Below are positions 47,171 to 55,457 of a stretch of 64,000 bases of DNA, one piece after another. Source of the DNA: Pseudomonadota bacterium. Its GTDB lineage: Bacteria > Pseudomonadota > Alphaproteobacteria > Acetobacterales > Acetobacteraceae. The notes below the pieces were generated by a model that ran no database searches, was not told the origin of the DNA, and saw only the letters and a list, made by a program, of their open reading frames with translations. Location: positions 62,001-126,000 of the forward strand of contig JAJZGI010000001.1 in assembly GCA_021798575.1 (NCBI GenBank). Direction: 5' to 3'. A program made the translations under genes and the position numbers. Within the stretch, counting starts at the first letter, position 1; every line of letters begins with the position of its first letter.

Positions 47171-47806
47171 ATGGATATTCTGGACTTCGACCGGCTGCGG
47201 GCCTGCGCTGTGGCGCATGACCCCTTCGCGCATCTTCTGCTGCCGAACTTCGTGAAACCGGTGGCCTTGCCCGGCGTCGTGGCGGACCTGCCCAGCCTGC
47301 GCGCGCGCGGCAGCTTTCCCATCAATGGGTTGCAACTGGGGGCTAAGGCGCGTGGGCTCATCAGCGCGCTGGAGGGCGAGGATTTCCGCGCCATCATCGC
47401 CGAGAAATTCCAGTTGGACCTCACCGGCGCGCCGCTCATGACCACGCTGCGCGGCAATTCCGGCGCAGGGGACGGGCAGATCCATACCGATTCCTCGGCC
47501 AAGCGCGTCACCATCCTGCTCTATCTCAACCCCGGCATGGGCGAGGCATGGGCGCGCCAGGAAGGTTGCCTTCGACTGCTGCGCAGCGGCAGCGACCTCG
47601 AGGATTACGCGCTCGAAGTACCGCCCACGGATGGTGCGCTGCTCGTGTTTCCCAACGGGCCGACCACCTTCCATGGCCACCGGCCCTTTATCGGCCAGCG
47701 CTATGTCATCCAGATGAATTATATGACCACCAGCGCGAAGGCGCGGGCGGAGATGCGTCGGCATCACCTGTCCGCCCTCATAAAACGCCTTACGCGCGCC
47801 GCTTGA
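47171..47806 (+). CDS. 2OG-Fe(II) oxygenase family protein
   Basis: The 211-residue protein has a prolyl-hydroxylase-like beta-helix. The putative iron triad is H105, D107 (IHTDSS) and H168 (TFHGHR), with R177 ([10 protein letters not shown]) as 2-oxoglutarate anchor. A lid sequence GNSGAGDGQ precedes the HxD. Function is not clear; small bacterial proteins of this type hydroxylate proteins or small molecules. ATG 47171 lies at the beginning of homologous sequence; a longer frame back to 47108 is unneeded. The next gene starts two bases after its stop. Confidence 0.8.
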   Translation: MDILDFDRLRACAVAHDPFAHLLLPNFVKPVALPGVVADLPSLRARGSFPINGLQLGAKARGLISALEGEDFRAIIAEKFQLDLTGAPLMTTLRGNSGAGDGQIHTDSSAKRVTILLYLNPGMGEAWARQEGCLRLLRSGSDLEDYALEVPPTDGALLVFPNGPTTFHGHRPFIGQRYVIQMNYMTTSAKARAEMRRHHLSALIKRLTRAA

Positions 47807-47807
47807 G

Positions 47808-48554
47808 ATGCTGGCCGGCAAGCGCATCACCGTCATCCTGCCCGCCTATAACGCCGCCCGCACCCTGGCGCGCACCTACGCCGAAATTCCGCTGGAGATT
47901 GTCGATGAGGTGATCCTGACGGACGACGCGAGCAGCGACGAAACGGTAGAACTCTCAAAAAAACTGGGGATTCACACGCTCGTCCATGCGCGCAACCAGG
48001 GTTACGGCGCCAACCAGAAAACCTGCTACGCCGCCGCCCTGGCGCGCGGCGCGGATATTGTGGTCATGCTGCACCCGGACTACCAATATTCGCCCAGGCT
48101 CGTCGCGGCGATGGCCTCGATGATCGCCTCCGAGCATTATGATGTGGTACTGGGCTCGCGGATTTTGGGCCGGGGCGCGCTGGCGGGGGGAATGCCGCTC
48201 TATAAATACATCGCAAACCGATTTTTAACACTCATCGAGAATGTTTTGCTCGGGCTGAAACTGTCCGAATATCACACCGGCTACCGCGCCTGGTCGCGGG
48301 CCGCGCTGGAGCGGCTCGCCCTGGCCCGCTGCTCGGATGACTTCGTGTTCGACAACCAGATGCTGGCGCAGGCGGCGTTCGCCGGGCTGGCGATCGGCGA
48401 GATCTCCTGCCCGACCCGCTATTTTGCAGAAGCTTCCTCGATCAATTTCCGTCGCTCGGTGACCTACGGCCTGGGCGTGCTGGAGACCGCACTGACCTTC
48501 CGCCTCGCCCGCTGGAGGTTACGCGCCTCGCCATTGTTCCCCGATGCGGATTAG
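47808..48554 (+). CDS. Family 2 glycosyltransferase (dolichyl/undecaprenyl-phosphate sugar synthase-like)
   Basis: A 248-residue GT2 enzyme with [15 protein letters not shown] at the start, [12 protein letters not shown], a putative metal/nucleotide segment [10 protein letters not shown] and the acceptor-region [13 protein letters not shown]. There is no C-terminal membrane anchor, as in bacterial DPM1-like enzymes that charge a polyprenyl phosphate with a sugar. Its end overlaps the VTT-domain membrane protein gene, so the two act together or are at least co-expressed. Confidence 0.86.
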   Translation: MLAGKRITVILPAYNAARTLARTYAEIPLEIVDEVILTDDASSDETVELSKKLGIHTLVHARNQGYGANQKTCYAAALARGADIVVMLHPDYQYSPRLVAAMASMIASEHYDVVLGSRILGRGALAGGMPLYKYIANRFLTLIENVLLGLKLSEYHTGYRAWSRAALERLALARCSDDFVFDNQMLAQAAFAGLAIGEISCPTRYFAEASSINFRRSVTYGLGVLETALTFRLARWRLRASPLFPDAD

Positions 48555-49242
48555 TTTTCCACGAGCAGCCATGCTGGGCGTTGCCGCCGCCTCGCTCGGC
48601 CTCAGCCTCTGGCTCGGCCCGCGCATCATCACCGGCCTGGCGGGTACCGCGGGCTGGCTGCGCGCCCTCGGCCTACGCGGCGATCTGCTGTTCGTCGGCG
48701 TCGAGCTCATCGTCACCCTTGCCGGAATCGTGCCTGGTGCCCTGCTGGGCGGTACCGCCGGCGCGATCTTTGGCGTGGTTGGTGGATTTTGCGTCAGTGC
48801 GTTGGGGATCATGGCCGGGGCGTTGGCGGCCTTCGCGCTCAGCCGCTCGTTTCTGCGCCCCGCAATCAGCCGCGCGCTCGGCCAGCGCAGCAGGCTGCAA
48901 GCGCTGGATGGAGCGTTGACACAGGACGGCTGGCGACTGGTGGCACTTTTGCGCATCTCCCCGGTGATGCCATTTTCCATCACCTCCTACGCACTGGGCC
49001 TCTCTAATATCCGCCCGCGCGACTATGTGCTGGGCACACTGGCCTCACTGCCACCGTTGCTGGGCTATGTGGTCCTGGGCGCGCTGGGCGGGGCGAGCCT
49101 GGACGCGCAAAGCGCCGTGGGGCGGGATATCCAACTGCTGCTTTTTGGGCTGGGCGCCGCCGCCACGCTGGCGCTCACGTTGTATCTGGCACGGCTGATG
49201 GCGCGGGCTTTGCGCGCTACATCCGCGAGCCCAAACATCTGA
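48544..49242 (+). CDS. TVP38/TMEM64-type VTT-domain membrane protein
   Basis: A 232-residue polytopic inner-membrane protein. The VTT signature includes [19 protein letters not shown] (about 58-77) and [19 protein letters not shown] (about 134-152), and about five hydrophobic segments are visible. VTT/DedA proteins include lipid scramblases and flippases for undecaprenyl phosphate and phosphatidylethanolamine. Overlap with the GT2 gene suggests a link to polyprenyl-sugar handling. Its 3' end overlaps the convergent modC-like gene by 26 bases. Confidence 0.85.
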   Translation: MRISFPRAAMLGVAAASLGLSLWLGPRIITGLAGTAGWLRALGLRGDLLFVGVELIVTLAGIVPGALLGGTAGAIFGVVGGFCVSALGIMAGALAAFALSRSFLRPAISRALGQRSRLQALDGALTQDGWRLVALLRISPVMPFSITSYALGLSNIRPRDYVLGTLASLPPLLGYVVLGALGGASLDAQSAVGRDIQLLLFGLGAAATLALTLYLARLMARALRATSASPNI

Positions 49243-50119
49243 GTTTCTGAGCCGGAAACTCCAGAAATACCTTGGCCCCTGGGACCAGAGCGGCGGCGTC
49301 CTCCACGGCCAGTTCCACCACAAAAGTCTGCGGGCCAGCGCACTCCAGCCGCACGCCCGCCCCATGCGGATGCAGGCTGGTGATGCAGGCGGCGCGGCCG
49401 GCACTGCCCAGCGCAATGTCGGCGGCGCGGATCGCATAGGCCTGGCCCGCCTCGACCCAGATATTCTCAAACCCCAGCAGCTCCGCCGCACTGATACTAC
49501 CGGGCCGCGCAAAAACCTCGCGCGGGGTGCCCTGCTGGATGATTTTTCCCCCGGCCAGCAGCACGAGCCAGTCCGCCATCGTCGCCACTTCGGGCTCATG
49601 CGTCGCGGCCAGGGCGGGAATGTTGCGCTCCTCGAGCGTGGTCAGCAGCCAGTACAGAGTCGCCACGCGGGTGCGCGCATCCAGCCCAGCACCGGGTTCA
49701 TCGAGCAGCAACAGCTTCACGCCACGGGCCAGCGCGCGCGCCAGGGCGATGCGCTGGGCCTGCCCGCCGGAGAGCGCACCGGCCGGTCGGCTGGATAACT
49801 CCCCCAGCCCCAGTGCATCCAGCAAATTTTGCGCACGAACAAACCGCTGCGCGCCGCGCAACGGGTAGGCGGTGTTCTCCAGCACATTGAGATGCGGAAA
49901 AAGCCCCGCATTCTGCGGCAGATAGCCGATCTCTCGCGCCTCGGGCGGCAGATTCTGCCAGGGCGTGCCGGTGGCGGGCAGCAGCCCGGCCAGGGCTTTC
50001 AGCAACGAACTTTTACCCGCGCCCGAACAGCCCAGCAGCGCGGTGAAGCCGCGGATTTCGAATTCAACATGCAGATGAACGGGCGTTTGCAGCCGGTAGT
50101 CAACCGCCAGAAAACTCAT
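49217..50119 (-). CDS. modC: Molybdate/tungstate ABC transporter ATP-binding protein
   Basis: A 300-residue ABC ATPase with Walker A GCSGAGKSS, Q-loop (YLPQNAGLFPH), signature LSGGQAQRIALARAL and Walker B LLLLDEPGAGLD. The C-terminal region after about 225 is a short TOBE-like beta domain for oxyanion sensing. Together with the permease and binding protein upstream it imports molybdate or tungstate. It is unusual that a RidA-like gene separates it from the permease gene; its ATG overlaps the RidA-like stop codon. Confidence 0.88.
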   Translation of the reverse strand: MSFLAVDYRLQTPVHLHVEFEIRGFTALLGCSGAGKSSLLKALAGLLPATGTPWQNLPPEAREIGYLPQNAGLFPHLNVLENTAYPLRGAQRFVRAQNLLDALGLGELSSRPAGALSGGQAQRIALARALARGVKLLLLDEPGAGLDARTRVATLYWLLTTLEERNIPALAATHEPEVATMADWLVLLAGGKIIQQGTPREVFARPGSISAAELLGFENIWVEAGQAYAIRAADIALGSAGRAACITSLHPHGAGVRLECAGPQTFVVELAVEDAAALVPGAKVFLEFPAQKLRCLGSRM

Positions 50120-50499
50120 CTCTGGCGTCGGGCGGTAACCTCGATCTCAATTTTCATGCGCGCATCGGCCAACCCGGCGGCGATCATCGTCGCCGCCGGC
50201 CGCACCGCGCCCAGGTGTTTTTGCAGCACGGGCCAGCAACGCTCAAATGCGTCAGCACCTTCCGGCACGATATAGCGCACCCGCACGACGTCATTCAGCG
50301 TCGCCTCCGCTTCGGCCAGCGCGGCGGCGATATTCACGAAACATTGTTCCGTCTGGGTGGCAATATCCTGGGCGATCTGCATCGTGGCATAGTCGAAGCC
50401 TGTGGTGCCGGAGACAAATATCCAGTCCCCATCCACCACGGCGCGGGAATAGCCGATGGAATGCTCGAACGGAGAACCGGATGAGATGAGCCTGCGCAT
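50116..50499 (-). CDS. RidA/YjgF-family protein inside the molybdate transporter operon
   Basis: A 127-residue single-domain RidA-like protein (chorismate-mutase-like trimer fold). It contains WIFVSGTTGFDYATM near the N terminus and ends MKIEIEVTARRQR. The arginine that imine deaminases keep in the PAR(S/T) motif is Ala here (RPAATM), so classical 2-iminoacid hydrolysis is unlikely. ATG 50499 lies eight bases after the permease stop, and its TGA overlaps the modC ATG, so it is firmly inside the operon. Possible roles are binding of a small ligand or a side reaction related to molybdoenzymes. Confidence 0.85.
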   Translation of the reverse strand: MRRLISSGSPFEHSIGYSRAVVDGDWIFVSGTTGFDYATMQIAQDIATQTEQCFVNIAAALAEAEATLNDVVRVRYIVPEGADAFERCWPVLQKHLGAVRPAATMIAAGLADARMKIEIEVTARRQR

Positions 50500-50507
50500 G
50501 GGTCTAT

Positions 50508-51260
50508 TTAGCCGCTGATCCGCCGGGCGCGCAATCCAAGCCACAGCGGCACCGGCAATGTGACCAGCAGAAACGCCGCGACCAGCGGGAAGGCGGCCTG
50601 GATGCCGATGTCCTGCACATCGGACCATAGCCGCACCGGCATCCCGGCCGGGAAATAGGCGATGATCAGCACAATACCGAACTCGCCCAGTGCCCGCACC
50701 CAGCACAGCGCCAGCGCCGCCGCCAGGCCGCGCCGGGCCAGCGGCAACGTAATCCGGAAGAACACCCGCAGCGGGCCATCCCCCAGCGTGCGCGCGATCT
50801 GCTCGAATTCCTCCGGCACGTTGGCCAGAGCCGCCCGCGCGGCGATGATATAGGTGGGCAGCGCGGCATAAACCGCCGCCAGCACAAACGCCGCCGGGCT
50901 GTTGGTGAGCACAAGGCCGATATGGCCAAACGCGCCGCCCACCGTGCTGGCCGGGCCATAGAACGTAGCCAGCAGAATCCCCAGCGCCAGTGTCGGCATC
51001 AGCATCGGCAGCAGCACCAGCGCCTCAGCCAGTGCGCTGGCACGCCCGCGCGCCCGCGCGAGGTACAACGCCAGCGGCGTGCCCAGCAGCATGATGATCA
51101 CCACCGCCATCGCGCCGCCCAGCAGGGAGGTGAGAATCGCCCGCACATCGCCCGCGTCCAGCGCGCCCAGCCGCCAACTGCCACCGCTCAGCAGCGCCAG
51201 CAGCGGGGCAGACAAAAACGCCAGAACGCCGCCCAGAAACAGCCGCCGCAGCGTTCTCAC
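50508..51260 (-). CDS. modB: Molybdate/tungstate ABC transporter permease
   Basis: A 250-residue binding-protein-dependent permease with about six membrane segments. The EAA-type loop near the C-terminal third contains LARRGLAAALALCWVRALGEFG, and the segment ALGEFGIVLI is typical of ModB/WtpB. It overlaps the binding-protein gene by four bases (51257-51260). It forms the channel with ModC. Confidence 0.88.
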   Translation of the reverse strand: MRTLRRLFLGGVLAFLSAPLLALLSGGSWRLGALDAGDVRAILTSLLGGAMAVVIIMLLGTPLALYLARARGRASALAEALVLLPMLMPTLALGILLATFYGPASTVGGAFGHIGLVLTNSPAAFVLAAVYAALPTYIIAARAALANVPEEFEQIARTLGDGPLRVFFRITLPLARRGLAAALALCWVRALGEFGIVLIIAYFPAGMPVRLWSDVQDIGIQAAFPLVAAFLLVTLPVPLWLGLRARRISG

Positions 51261-52153
51261 AAACTATTGCCCACACCGGGGCCATAGCCATAGTGCGCGA
51301 GAATTTTTTGCCCCTGCGGGCCGGATAAAAACGCGAGGAAAGCCCGCGCCGCCTGCGGGTTGGGGGCATTCTTCAGCACCTGCGCATAAAACACCAGCGG
51401 GCTGGGATGCAGGGTGCGGCGCACGCCGTGCAGGGTGAGGCTCAGGCTCGCCTGGCGATAGGCAGCCTTAAATCCCGGCGTGCTGAGGTTGATCTGCGGC
51501 GGCAGGTTTATATAGGGCAGATGCTGCGAAATGACGGCACTTTTATAGCTCAGCGTGGCGTCGATCTGGCCATCCTGCAGGCGGGCCAGCAGCGAGGGCT
51601 CGGCAAAAATCTCCGCCGGGTTGCGCGCTTCACCCGCCACCCGGGCCACGAACCCCGGCAATTTATAATAGGCCTGCGCCAGTTGCAGGGTATAGAGGAC
51701 ATATTGCCCCTGCGGATCGACCGCAGGGTCCGTCCGGCCAAAGCGCAGCGCGGGGTTGGCCAGAATTCTCGTCCAACCACCATTTTTCACAGATGCAAAA
51801 GCCGCCGCGAAGCGTGATTTCGGCGAATACGCCAGCACCATGGCGGTGCTGGCCACCGGCACGGCAGGCCCGGCGAATCCCGCCCGCTCCACCAGCCTGG
51901 CGGGCGCCGCGGAGACCGAGACAAACACATCCGGGACCATGGTTTTGGCCACGATCAGATGCGCGATTCCCATCGCCGCCTCGCCGATGCCATGGAACTG
52001 TGTGCCGGAGGCCGCAGCGAAGGCTGGGCCAATGCCACGGTCCATCACCGCACCCATGGAGCCGGCATAGGCCACCGTGACGCTGCCCCCGGCCCAGGCC
52101 GAGGAGTACAGGCCGATGACTCCGGCCATCGCCAGACTGAGGATTTTCAACAT
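51257..52153 (-). CDS. modA: Molybdate/tungstate-binding periplasmic protein (WtpA/ModA type)
   Basis: The 298-residue protein has a signal peptide (about 1-21, ending SSAWA) and a two-lobe periplasmic-binding fold. VTVAYAGSMGAVMD binds the oxyanion in the first lobe; GRTDPAVDPQGQYVLYTLQLAQAYY is close to the pattern of the archaeal-type WtpA/ModA class, which can prefer tungstate. Whether molybdate or tungstate is taken up is undecided. It is the first gene of modA-modB-ridA-like-modC, with a ModE-like palindrome upstream. Confidence 0.87.
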   Translation of the reverse strand: MLKILSLAMAGVIGLYSSAWAGGSVTVAYAGSMGAVMDRGIGPAFAAASGTQFHGIGEAAMGIAHLIVAKTMVPDVFVSVSAAPARLVERAGFAGPAVPVASTAMVLAYSPKSRFAAAFASVKNGGWTRILANPALRFGRTDPAVDPQGQYVLYTLQLAQAYYKLPGFVARVAGEARNPAEIFAEPSLLARLQDGQIDATLSYKSAVISQHLPYINLPPQINLSTPGFKAAYRQASLSLTLHGVRRTLHPSPLVFYAQVLKNAPNPQAARAFLAFLSGPQGQKILAHYGYGPGVGNSL

Positions 52154-52179
52154 TACCGCCCTCCAATATGTTTACTCGG

Positions 52180-52203
52180 CGATATCGCTATACGGTTATA
52201 TCG
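52180..52203. promoter_or_regulatory. Candidate ModE-type operator between modA and the regulator gene
   Basis: CGATAT (52180-52185) and ATATCG (52198-52203) form a palindrome with 12 bases between. The inner CGCTATA-CGGT-TATATCG also resembles the E. coli ModE pattern of CG-TATA half-sites. It lies 27 bases upstream of modA and 33 bases upstream of the ModE-like gene, so it could serve both. Confidence 0.5.
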
Positions 52204-52235
52204 TCAACCGCACCAGCCTGTGCTTGGATGAATTG

Positions 52236-52613
52236 ATGCAAACACCCCTCCCAAATGGCGGGCTGCGCCTCCAGCTCCGGCTGCGGCATGGCACTAAGTT
52301 GGTGATGGGCCCGGGGCGGGCGGATCTGCTCATGCATATCGCCGCCACCGGCTCCATCGCCGCGGCGGGCCGCGAGATGAGCATGAGCTACAAGCGCGCC
52401 TGGACGCTGGTGGAGGAGATGAACGCGCATTTCAACCCGCCGCTCGTGGAGGCGGTAAAGGGTGGCGTGGGCGGCGGCGGCGCGCGCCTCAGCGCCCAGG
52501 GCCAGGCGGTGCTGGCGGCGTATCGCGCGCTGGAGGCGGCGACACGCACGGCAGGTGAGACATTTTTGGCGCAGATTGAGGCCGCTTTGCAGGTTCCGCC
52601 GGACCCCGATTAG
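52236..52613 (+). CDS. modE: ModE-like molybdate-responsive regulator, DNA-binding domain only
   Basis: A 125-residue winged-helix protein of LysR/ModE type. GRADLLMHIAATGSIAAAGREMSMSYKRAWTLVEEMN (about 28-64) is the conserved ModE helix-turn-helix, followed by GGGGARLSAQG. The C-terminal Mop/TOBE domains of E. coli ModE are missing, so effector sensing must occur otherwise; such short forms are common in alphaproteobacteria. ATG 52236 is selected; a longer frame would overlap modA on the other strand. It is divergent from the transporter and 17 bases ahead of pgsA. Confidence 0.85.
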   Translation: MQTPLPNGGLRLQLRLRHGTKLVMGPGRADLLMHIAATGSIAAAGREMSMSYKRAWTLVEEMNAHFNPPLVEAVKGGVGGGGARLSAQGQAVLAAYRALEAATRTAGETFLAQIEAALQVPPDPD

Positions 52614-52630
52614 CGCTAGGGTGCAGCCAG

Positions 52631-53215
52631 ATGATGAGCGACCTGCCCAATATTCTCACCTTATCGCGGATCGGCGCGATTCCGCTGCTCGTGCTGCTGG
52701 TGGCCATCGGCGCGCCCTGGGCGGAGCTTACGGCGGCGGCCTTGTTCGCCATCGCCGCAATCACCGACTATCTGGACGGCAGGCTGGCGCGCGAGATGCT
52801 CCAACTCTCCGACTTCGGCCGGATGCTGGACCCGATCGCGGATAAATTGTTGGTGGGTGCCACGCTGATGGCATTGGTCGGGTTCGGGCATCTGCCCGGC
52901 TGGGGCATCTATCCGGCGATCGTGATCATGCTGCGCGAGATCCTGGTCAGCGGCCTGCGCGAATATCTGGCCGAGATCCGCGTCGGGCTGCCGGTGACGC
53001 GCCTCGCGAAATGGAAGACCGGTGTGCAGATGACCGCGCTGGGGCTTTTGCTGCTGGGCGCTGGCGGTGCCCGCATACTTGGGCTGGGCCTGCTGCCCAT
53101 GGCTTGGATCGGCGGCACGCTGCTCTGGCTGGCAGCGGTGCTGACGCTCGCCACCGGCTGGGACTATCTGAACGCCGGGCTGCGCCATGTGAGCGCGCCG
53201 CGCCCAACACGCTGA
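52631..53215 (+). CDS. pgsA: CDP-diacylglycerol-glycerol-3-phosphate 3-phosphatidyltransferase
   Basis: A 194-residue inner-membrane enzyme for phosphatidylglycerol synthesis. The CDP-alcohol phosphatidyltransferase motif D-x2-DG-x2-AR-x8-G-x3-D-x3-D reads DYLDGRLAREMLQLSDFGRM followed by LDPIADK. LPNILTLSRIGAIPL at the N terminus is typical for PgsA. Four or more hydrophobic segments follow. It heads a run pgsA-mobB-lipoprotein-moaD-moaE; pgsA next to moaD/moaE is usual in alphaproteobacteria. Confidence 0.93.
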   Translation: MMSDLPNILTLSRIGAIPLLVLLVAIGAPWAELTAAALFAIAAITDYLDGRLAREMLQLSDFGRMLDPIADKLLVGATLMALVGFGHLPGWGIYPAIVIMLREILVSGLREYLAEIRVGLPVTRLAKWKTGVQMTALGLLLLGAGGARILGLGLLPMAWIGGTLLWLAAVLTLATGWDYLNAGLRHVSAPRPTR

Positions 53216-53223
53216 GCGCCGCG

Positions 53224-53733
53224 ATGCAAGCGCTGGGCATCGTCGGCTGGTCCGGCAGCGGCAAAACGAGCCTGCTGACCGCGCTGATCCCGATATTCCG
53301 GCGCGCCGGATTGCGGGTCTCAAGCATCAAACATGCGCACCATAGCCTCGCCTTCGATACGCCGGGCAAGGACAGCTTCCGCCATGCGCAGGCCGGAGCG
53401 GAGGAGGTTATCCTGATGTCAGATGGCGGGTTTGCGTTATTCTCCGGGCAGCGCGAGGCCAGGCTGGAGCAATTGCTGGGCCGCCTGGCGCCGGTGGATC
53501 TCGTCCTGGTGGAGGGATTCAAGAACGCCGCCATCCCGAAGCTCGAGGTCCACCGGCCCAGCCTCGGCCATGCGCCGCTTTGGCCGCAGATGGACATGCT
53601 GGCCGTGGCGAGCGATGTCTCCCTGCCAGGCTGCCCGCTGCCGGTGCTGCCCTTGCAGGCACCCGGCAAGATCGCCGATTTTCTTGGGCGCGCGCTTGGC
53701 CTAGATAACCCAAAAAACATCGAGAGGTTTTGA
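53224..53733 (+). CDS. mobB: Molybdopterin-guanine dinucleotide biosynthesis adaptor MobB
   Basis: The 169-residue GTP-binding protein helps MobA attach GMP to molybdopterin. The P-loop GWSGSGKTSLL is near residues 7-17, and SIKHAHHSLAFDTPGKDSFRHAQAGA is the conserved MobB segment. VDLVLVEGFKNAAIPKLEVHR gives a Walker B-like region. ATG 53224 starts eight bases after pgsA. A longer upstream frame lies within pgsA and is not used. MobA is not in the window. Confidence 0.92.
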   Translation: MQALGIVGWSGSGKTSLLTALIPIFRRAGLRVSSIKHAHHSLAFDTPGKDSFRHAQAGAEEVILMSDGGFALFSGQREARLEQLLGRLAPVDLVLVEGFKNAAIPKLEVHRPSLGHAPLWPQMDMLAVASDVSLPGCPLPVLPLQAPGKIADFLGRALGLDNPKNIERF

Positions 53734-53735
53734 GT

Positions 53736-54146
53736 TTGCGCTATGTGATGGCCCTCGGGCTGATGCTGATATTATCCGGCTGCGTGAATGAGCGGCATTT
53801 CGCCGCCGACACGTTATGGCCATTCGGCAACCCGAACGCGCCACCTGCCCAGAGCGAGAACGCGCAGCGCGCGCTGGGTAAAACGCCCACCGTCACGCCG
53901 ATCGCCCCGCAGGCGGGCGATGTCTGGCCGGGGCCGGTGCGGCCGACGCCTACACTGGGGCAGATTCAGCAAGACGCAAACCTGCCCCTCGGCCAGGCCT
54001 ATCTGCCGTCCCTGCCCTCACCCTACCCGCCGGGGCAAGGCCCGGGCGCGGACTCTTCGGCCTCCGTACCGGTCTCCGGCGGCTCGCTCTATTCAGTGCC
54101 GCCCGGCGCCTCACCCAGGGTGTTGGGCCCGGCCAATAATGACTAA
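53736..54146 (+). CDS. Small proline-rich lipoprotein of unknown function
   Basis: A 136-residue protein with a lipoprotein signal (MALGLMLILSGC, lipobox LSGC). A mature part follows that is rich in Pro, Gly, Ala and Gln and mostly lacks predicted secondary structure. I do not recognise a domain. Two TTG starts are possible (53730 and 53736); 53736 has GAGAGG at a proper distance. It lies between mobB and moaD and overlaps moaD by eight bases, so it is in the operon, yet an outer-membrane lipoprotein has no clear part in cofactor synthesis. Confidence 0.7.
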   Translation: MRYVMALGLMLILSGCVNERHFAADTLWPFGNPNAPPAQSENAQRALGKTPTVTPIAPQAGDVWPGPVRPTPTLGQIQQDANLPLGQAYLPSLPSPYPPGQGPGADSSASVPVSGGSLYSVPPGASPRVLGPANND

Positions 54147-54402
54147 CTCCGTGCATATTCTCTATTTCGCTTGGCTGCGCGAGAAGATCGGCACGACGGA
54201 CGAGGCGTTGGCCGTGCCGGATGACGTGGCCAGCGTGCGCGACCTCATGGCCTGGCTGGCGCGGCGCAGCCCTGGCCACGCCGCGGCGTTTGAGAATGCC
54301 GCCTGCGTGCGCTGCGCGATCGACCAGGATTTTGTGAGCGCGGATGCCGCTATCGCCAGCGCGCGGGAGATCGCCTTTTTCCCGCCCGTCACCGGCGGTT
54401 AG
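54139..54402 (+). CDS. moaD: Molybdopterin synthase sulfur-carrier subunit MoaD
   Basis: An 87-residue ubiquitin-like protein that ends in TGG; the terminal glycine is thiocarboxylated and donates sulfur to precursor Z in molybdopterin synthase. The opening VHILYFAWLREKIG and the final AREIAFFPPVTGG are diagnostic. It overlaps the lipoprotein gene by eight bases and is followed one base later by moaE, its partner subunit. Confidence 0.93.
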   Translation: MTNSVHILYFAWLREKIGTTDEALAVPDDVASVRDLMAWLARRSPGHAAAFENAACVRCAIDQDFVSADAAIASAREIAFFPPVTGG

Positions 54403-54403
54403 C

Positions 54404-54859
54404 ATGCTCCGCGTGCGGGTACAGACCGAGGATTTCAATGTCGGTGTGGAATTGGCCCGGCTGGGAGATACCAGCGCGGGTGGCATCGCGAGTTTCATCG
54501 GGCTGGTGCGCGCGGGTGAGCCACCCGCCCGGCGCGTGGTCGCGCTGACACTCGAGCACTACCCCGCCATGACCCAAAAAGCCCTGGAGCGGATCGCCGG
54601 GGAGGCGCAATCGCGCTGGCCACTCAGCGGCTGCATCATCATCCACCGCGCCGGCCGGTTGCTCGCAGGCGAGCAGATCGTGCTGGCCGCCGCCGCCAGC
54701 CCGCACCGCGCCGCCGCCTTGCAGGCCGTGGCCTTCCTCATGGATTGGCTGAAGACCAGCGCGCCGTTCTGGAAGCTGGAAGAATTCGCGGACGGCGGGC
54801 GCGCCTGGGTCGCAGCCCGGGCGGAAGACACGACAGCGCAGTCCGCCTGGACGCGCTAA
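54404..54859 (+). CDS. moaE: Molybdopterin synthase catalytic subunit MoaE
   Basis: The 151-residue catalytic subunit converts precursor Z to molybdopterin with MoaD thiocarboxylate. The conserved segments [11 protein letters not shown] (27-37), LEHYPAM and [13 protein letters not shown] are present. The active-site lysines correspond to K117 and K124 in LKTSAPFWK, matching K119 and K126 of E. coli MoaE. ATG 54404 lies one base after the moaD stop. The apt gene follows 46 bases later. Confidence 0.94.
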   Translation: MLRVRVQTEDFNVGVELARLGDTSAGGIASFIGLVRAGEPPARRVVALTLEHYPAMTQKALERIAGEAQSRWPLSGCIIIHRAGRLLAGEQIVLAAAASPHRAAALQAVAFLMDWLKTSAPFWKLEEFADGGRAWVAARAEDTTAQSAWTR

Positions 54860-54905
54860 TTGCCGCCGGCCTTGCCCGCATGGCGCGCTCCGCTATAGAG
54901 CGCGC

Positions 54906-55421
54906 ATGGACCTTAAAGATCATATTCGCGGCATCCCGGATTTCCCCAAGCCTGGGATTTTATTCTACGATATTTCGACCCTCCTGCGCCATGCCGATGC
55001 CTGGCAGGTGGCGCTGGGGCGGCTCAGCAACCGGGTGCGCGCCTATCATCCCACCGTGCTGGCCGGTGTCGAGAGCCGTGGCTTTTTGCTCGCCGCACCG
55101 CTGGCACTGAAGCTGGGCTGTGGCTTCATCATGCTGCGCAAACGCGGAAAACTGCCCGGTCCAACCGTCGGGCTCGATTATGCGCTGGAGTATGGTACGG
55201 ATCGGATCGAGATTCAGGCGGATGCGCTCGAGCCCGGTGCGCGGGTCGTGGTGGTAGACGACCTGCTGGCGACCGGCGGGACCATGGCTGCGGGCATCAG
55301 GCTGTTGCAGAATGTCGGGGCCGAGGTGGTGGCCGCCGCAGCGTTGATCGAGCTGACATTCCTGCATGGGCGTGAGCGGCTGGATGTGCCATTTGAGGCG
55401 CTGGTGCACTACGACGACTAA
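54906..55421 (+). CDS. apt: Adenine phosphoribosyltransferase
   Basis: A 171-residue purine-salvage enzyme making AMP from adenine and PRPP. The PRPP-binding motif [13 protein letters not shown], the N-terminal [12 protein letters not shown](L/F)FYDIS, and the [14 protein letters not shown] segment are diagnostic. The length is normal. It is a single gene or the tail of the moa run. Confidence 0.95.
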   Translation: MDLKDHIRGIPDFPKPGILFYDISTLLRHADAWQVALGRLSNRVRAYHPTVLAGVESRGFLLAAPLALKLGCGFIMLRKRGKLPGPTVGLDYALEYGTDRIEIQADALEPGARVVVVDDLLATGGTMAAGIRLLQNVGAEVVAAAALIELTFLHGRERLDVPFEALVHYDD

Positions 55422-55457
55422 CCCAAGCCGCTTGCAGGCAGAGAAGGAGGATAACCC

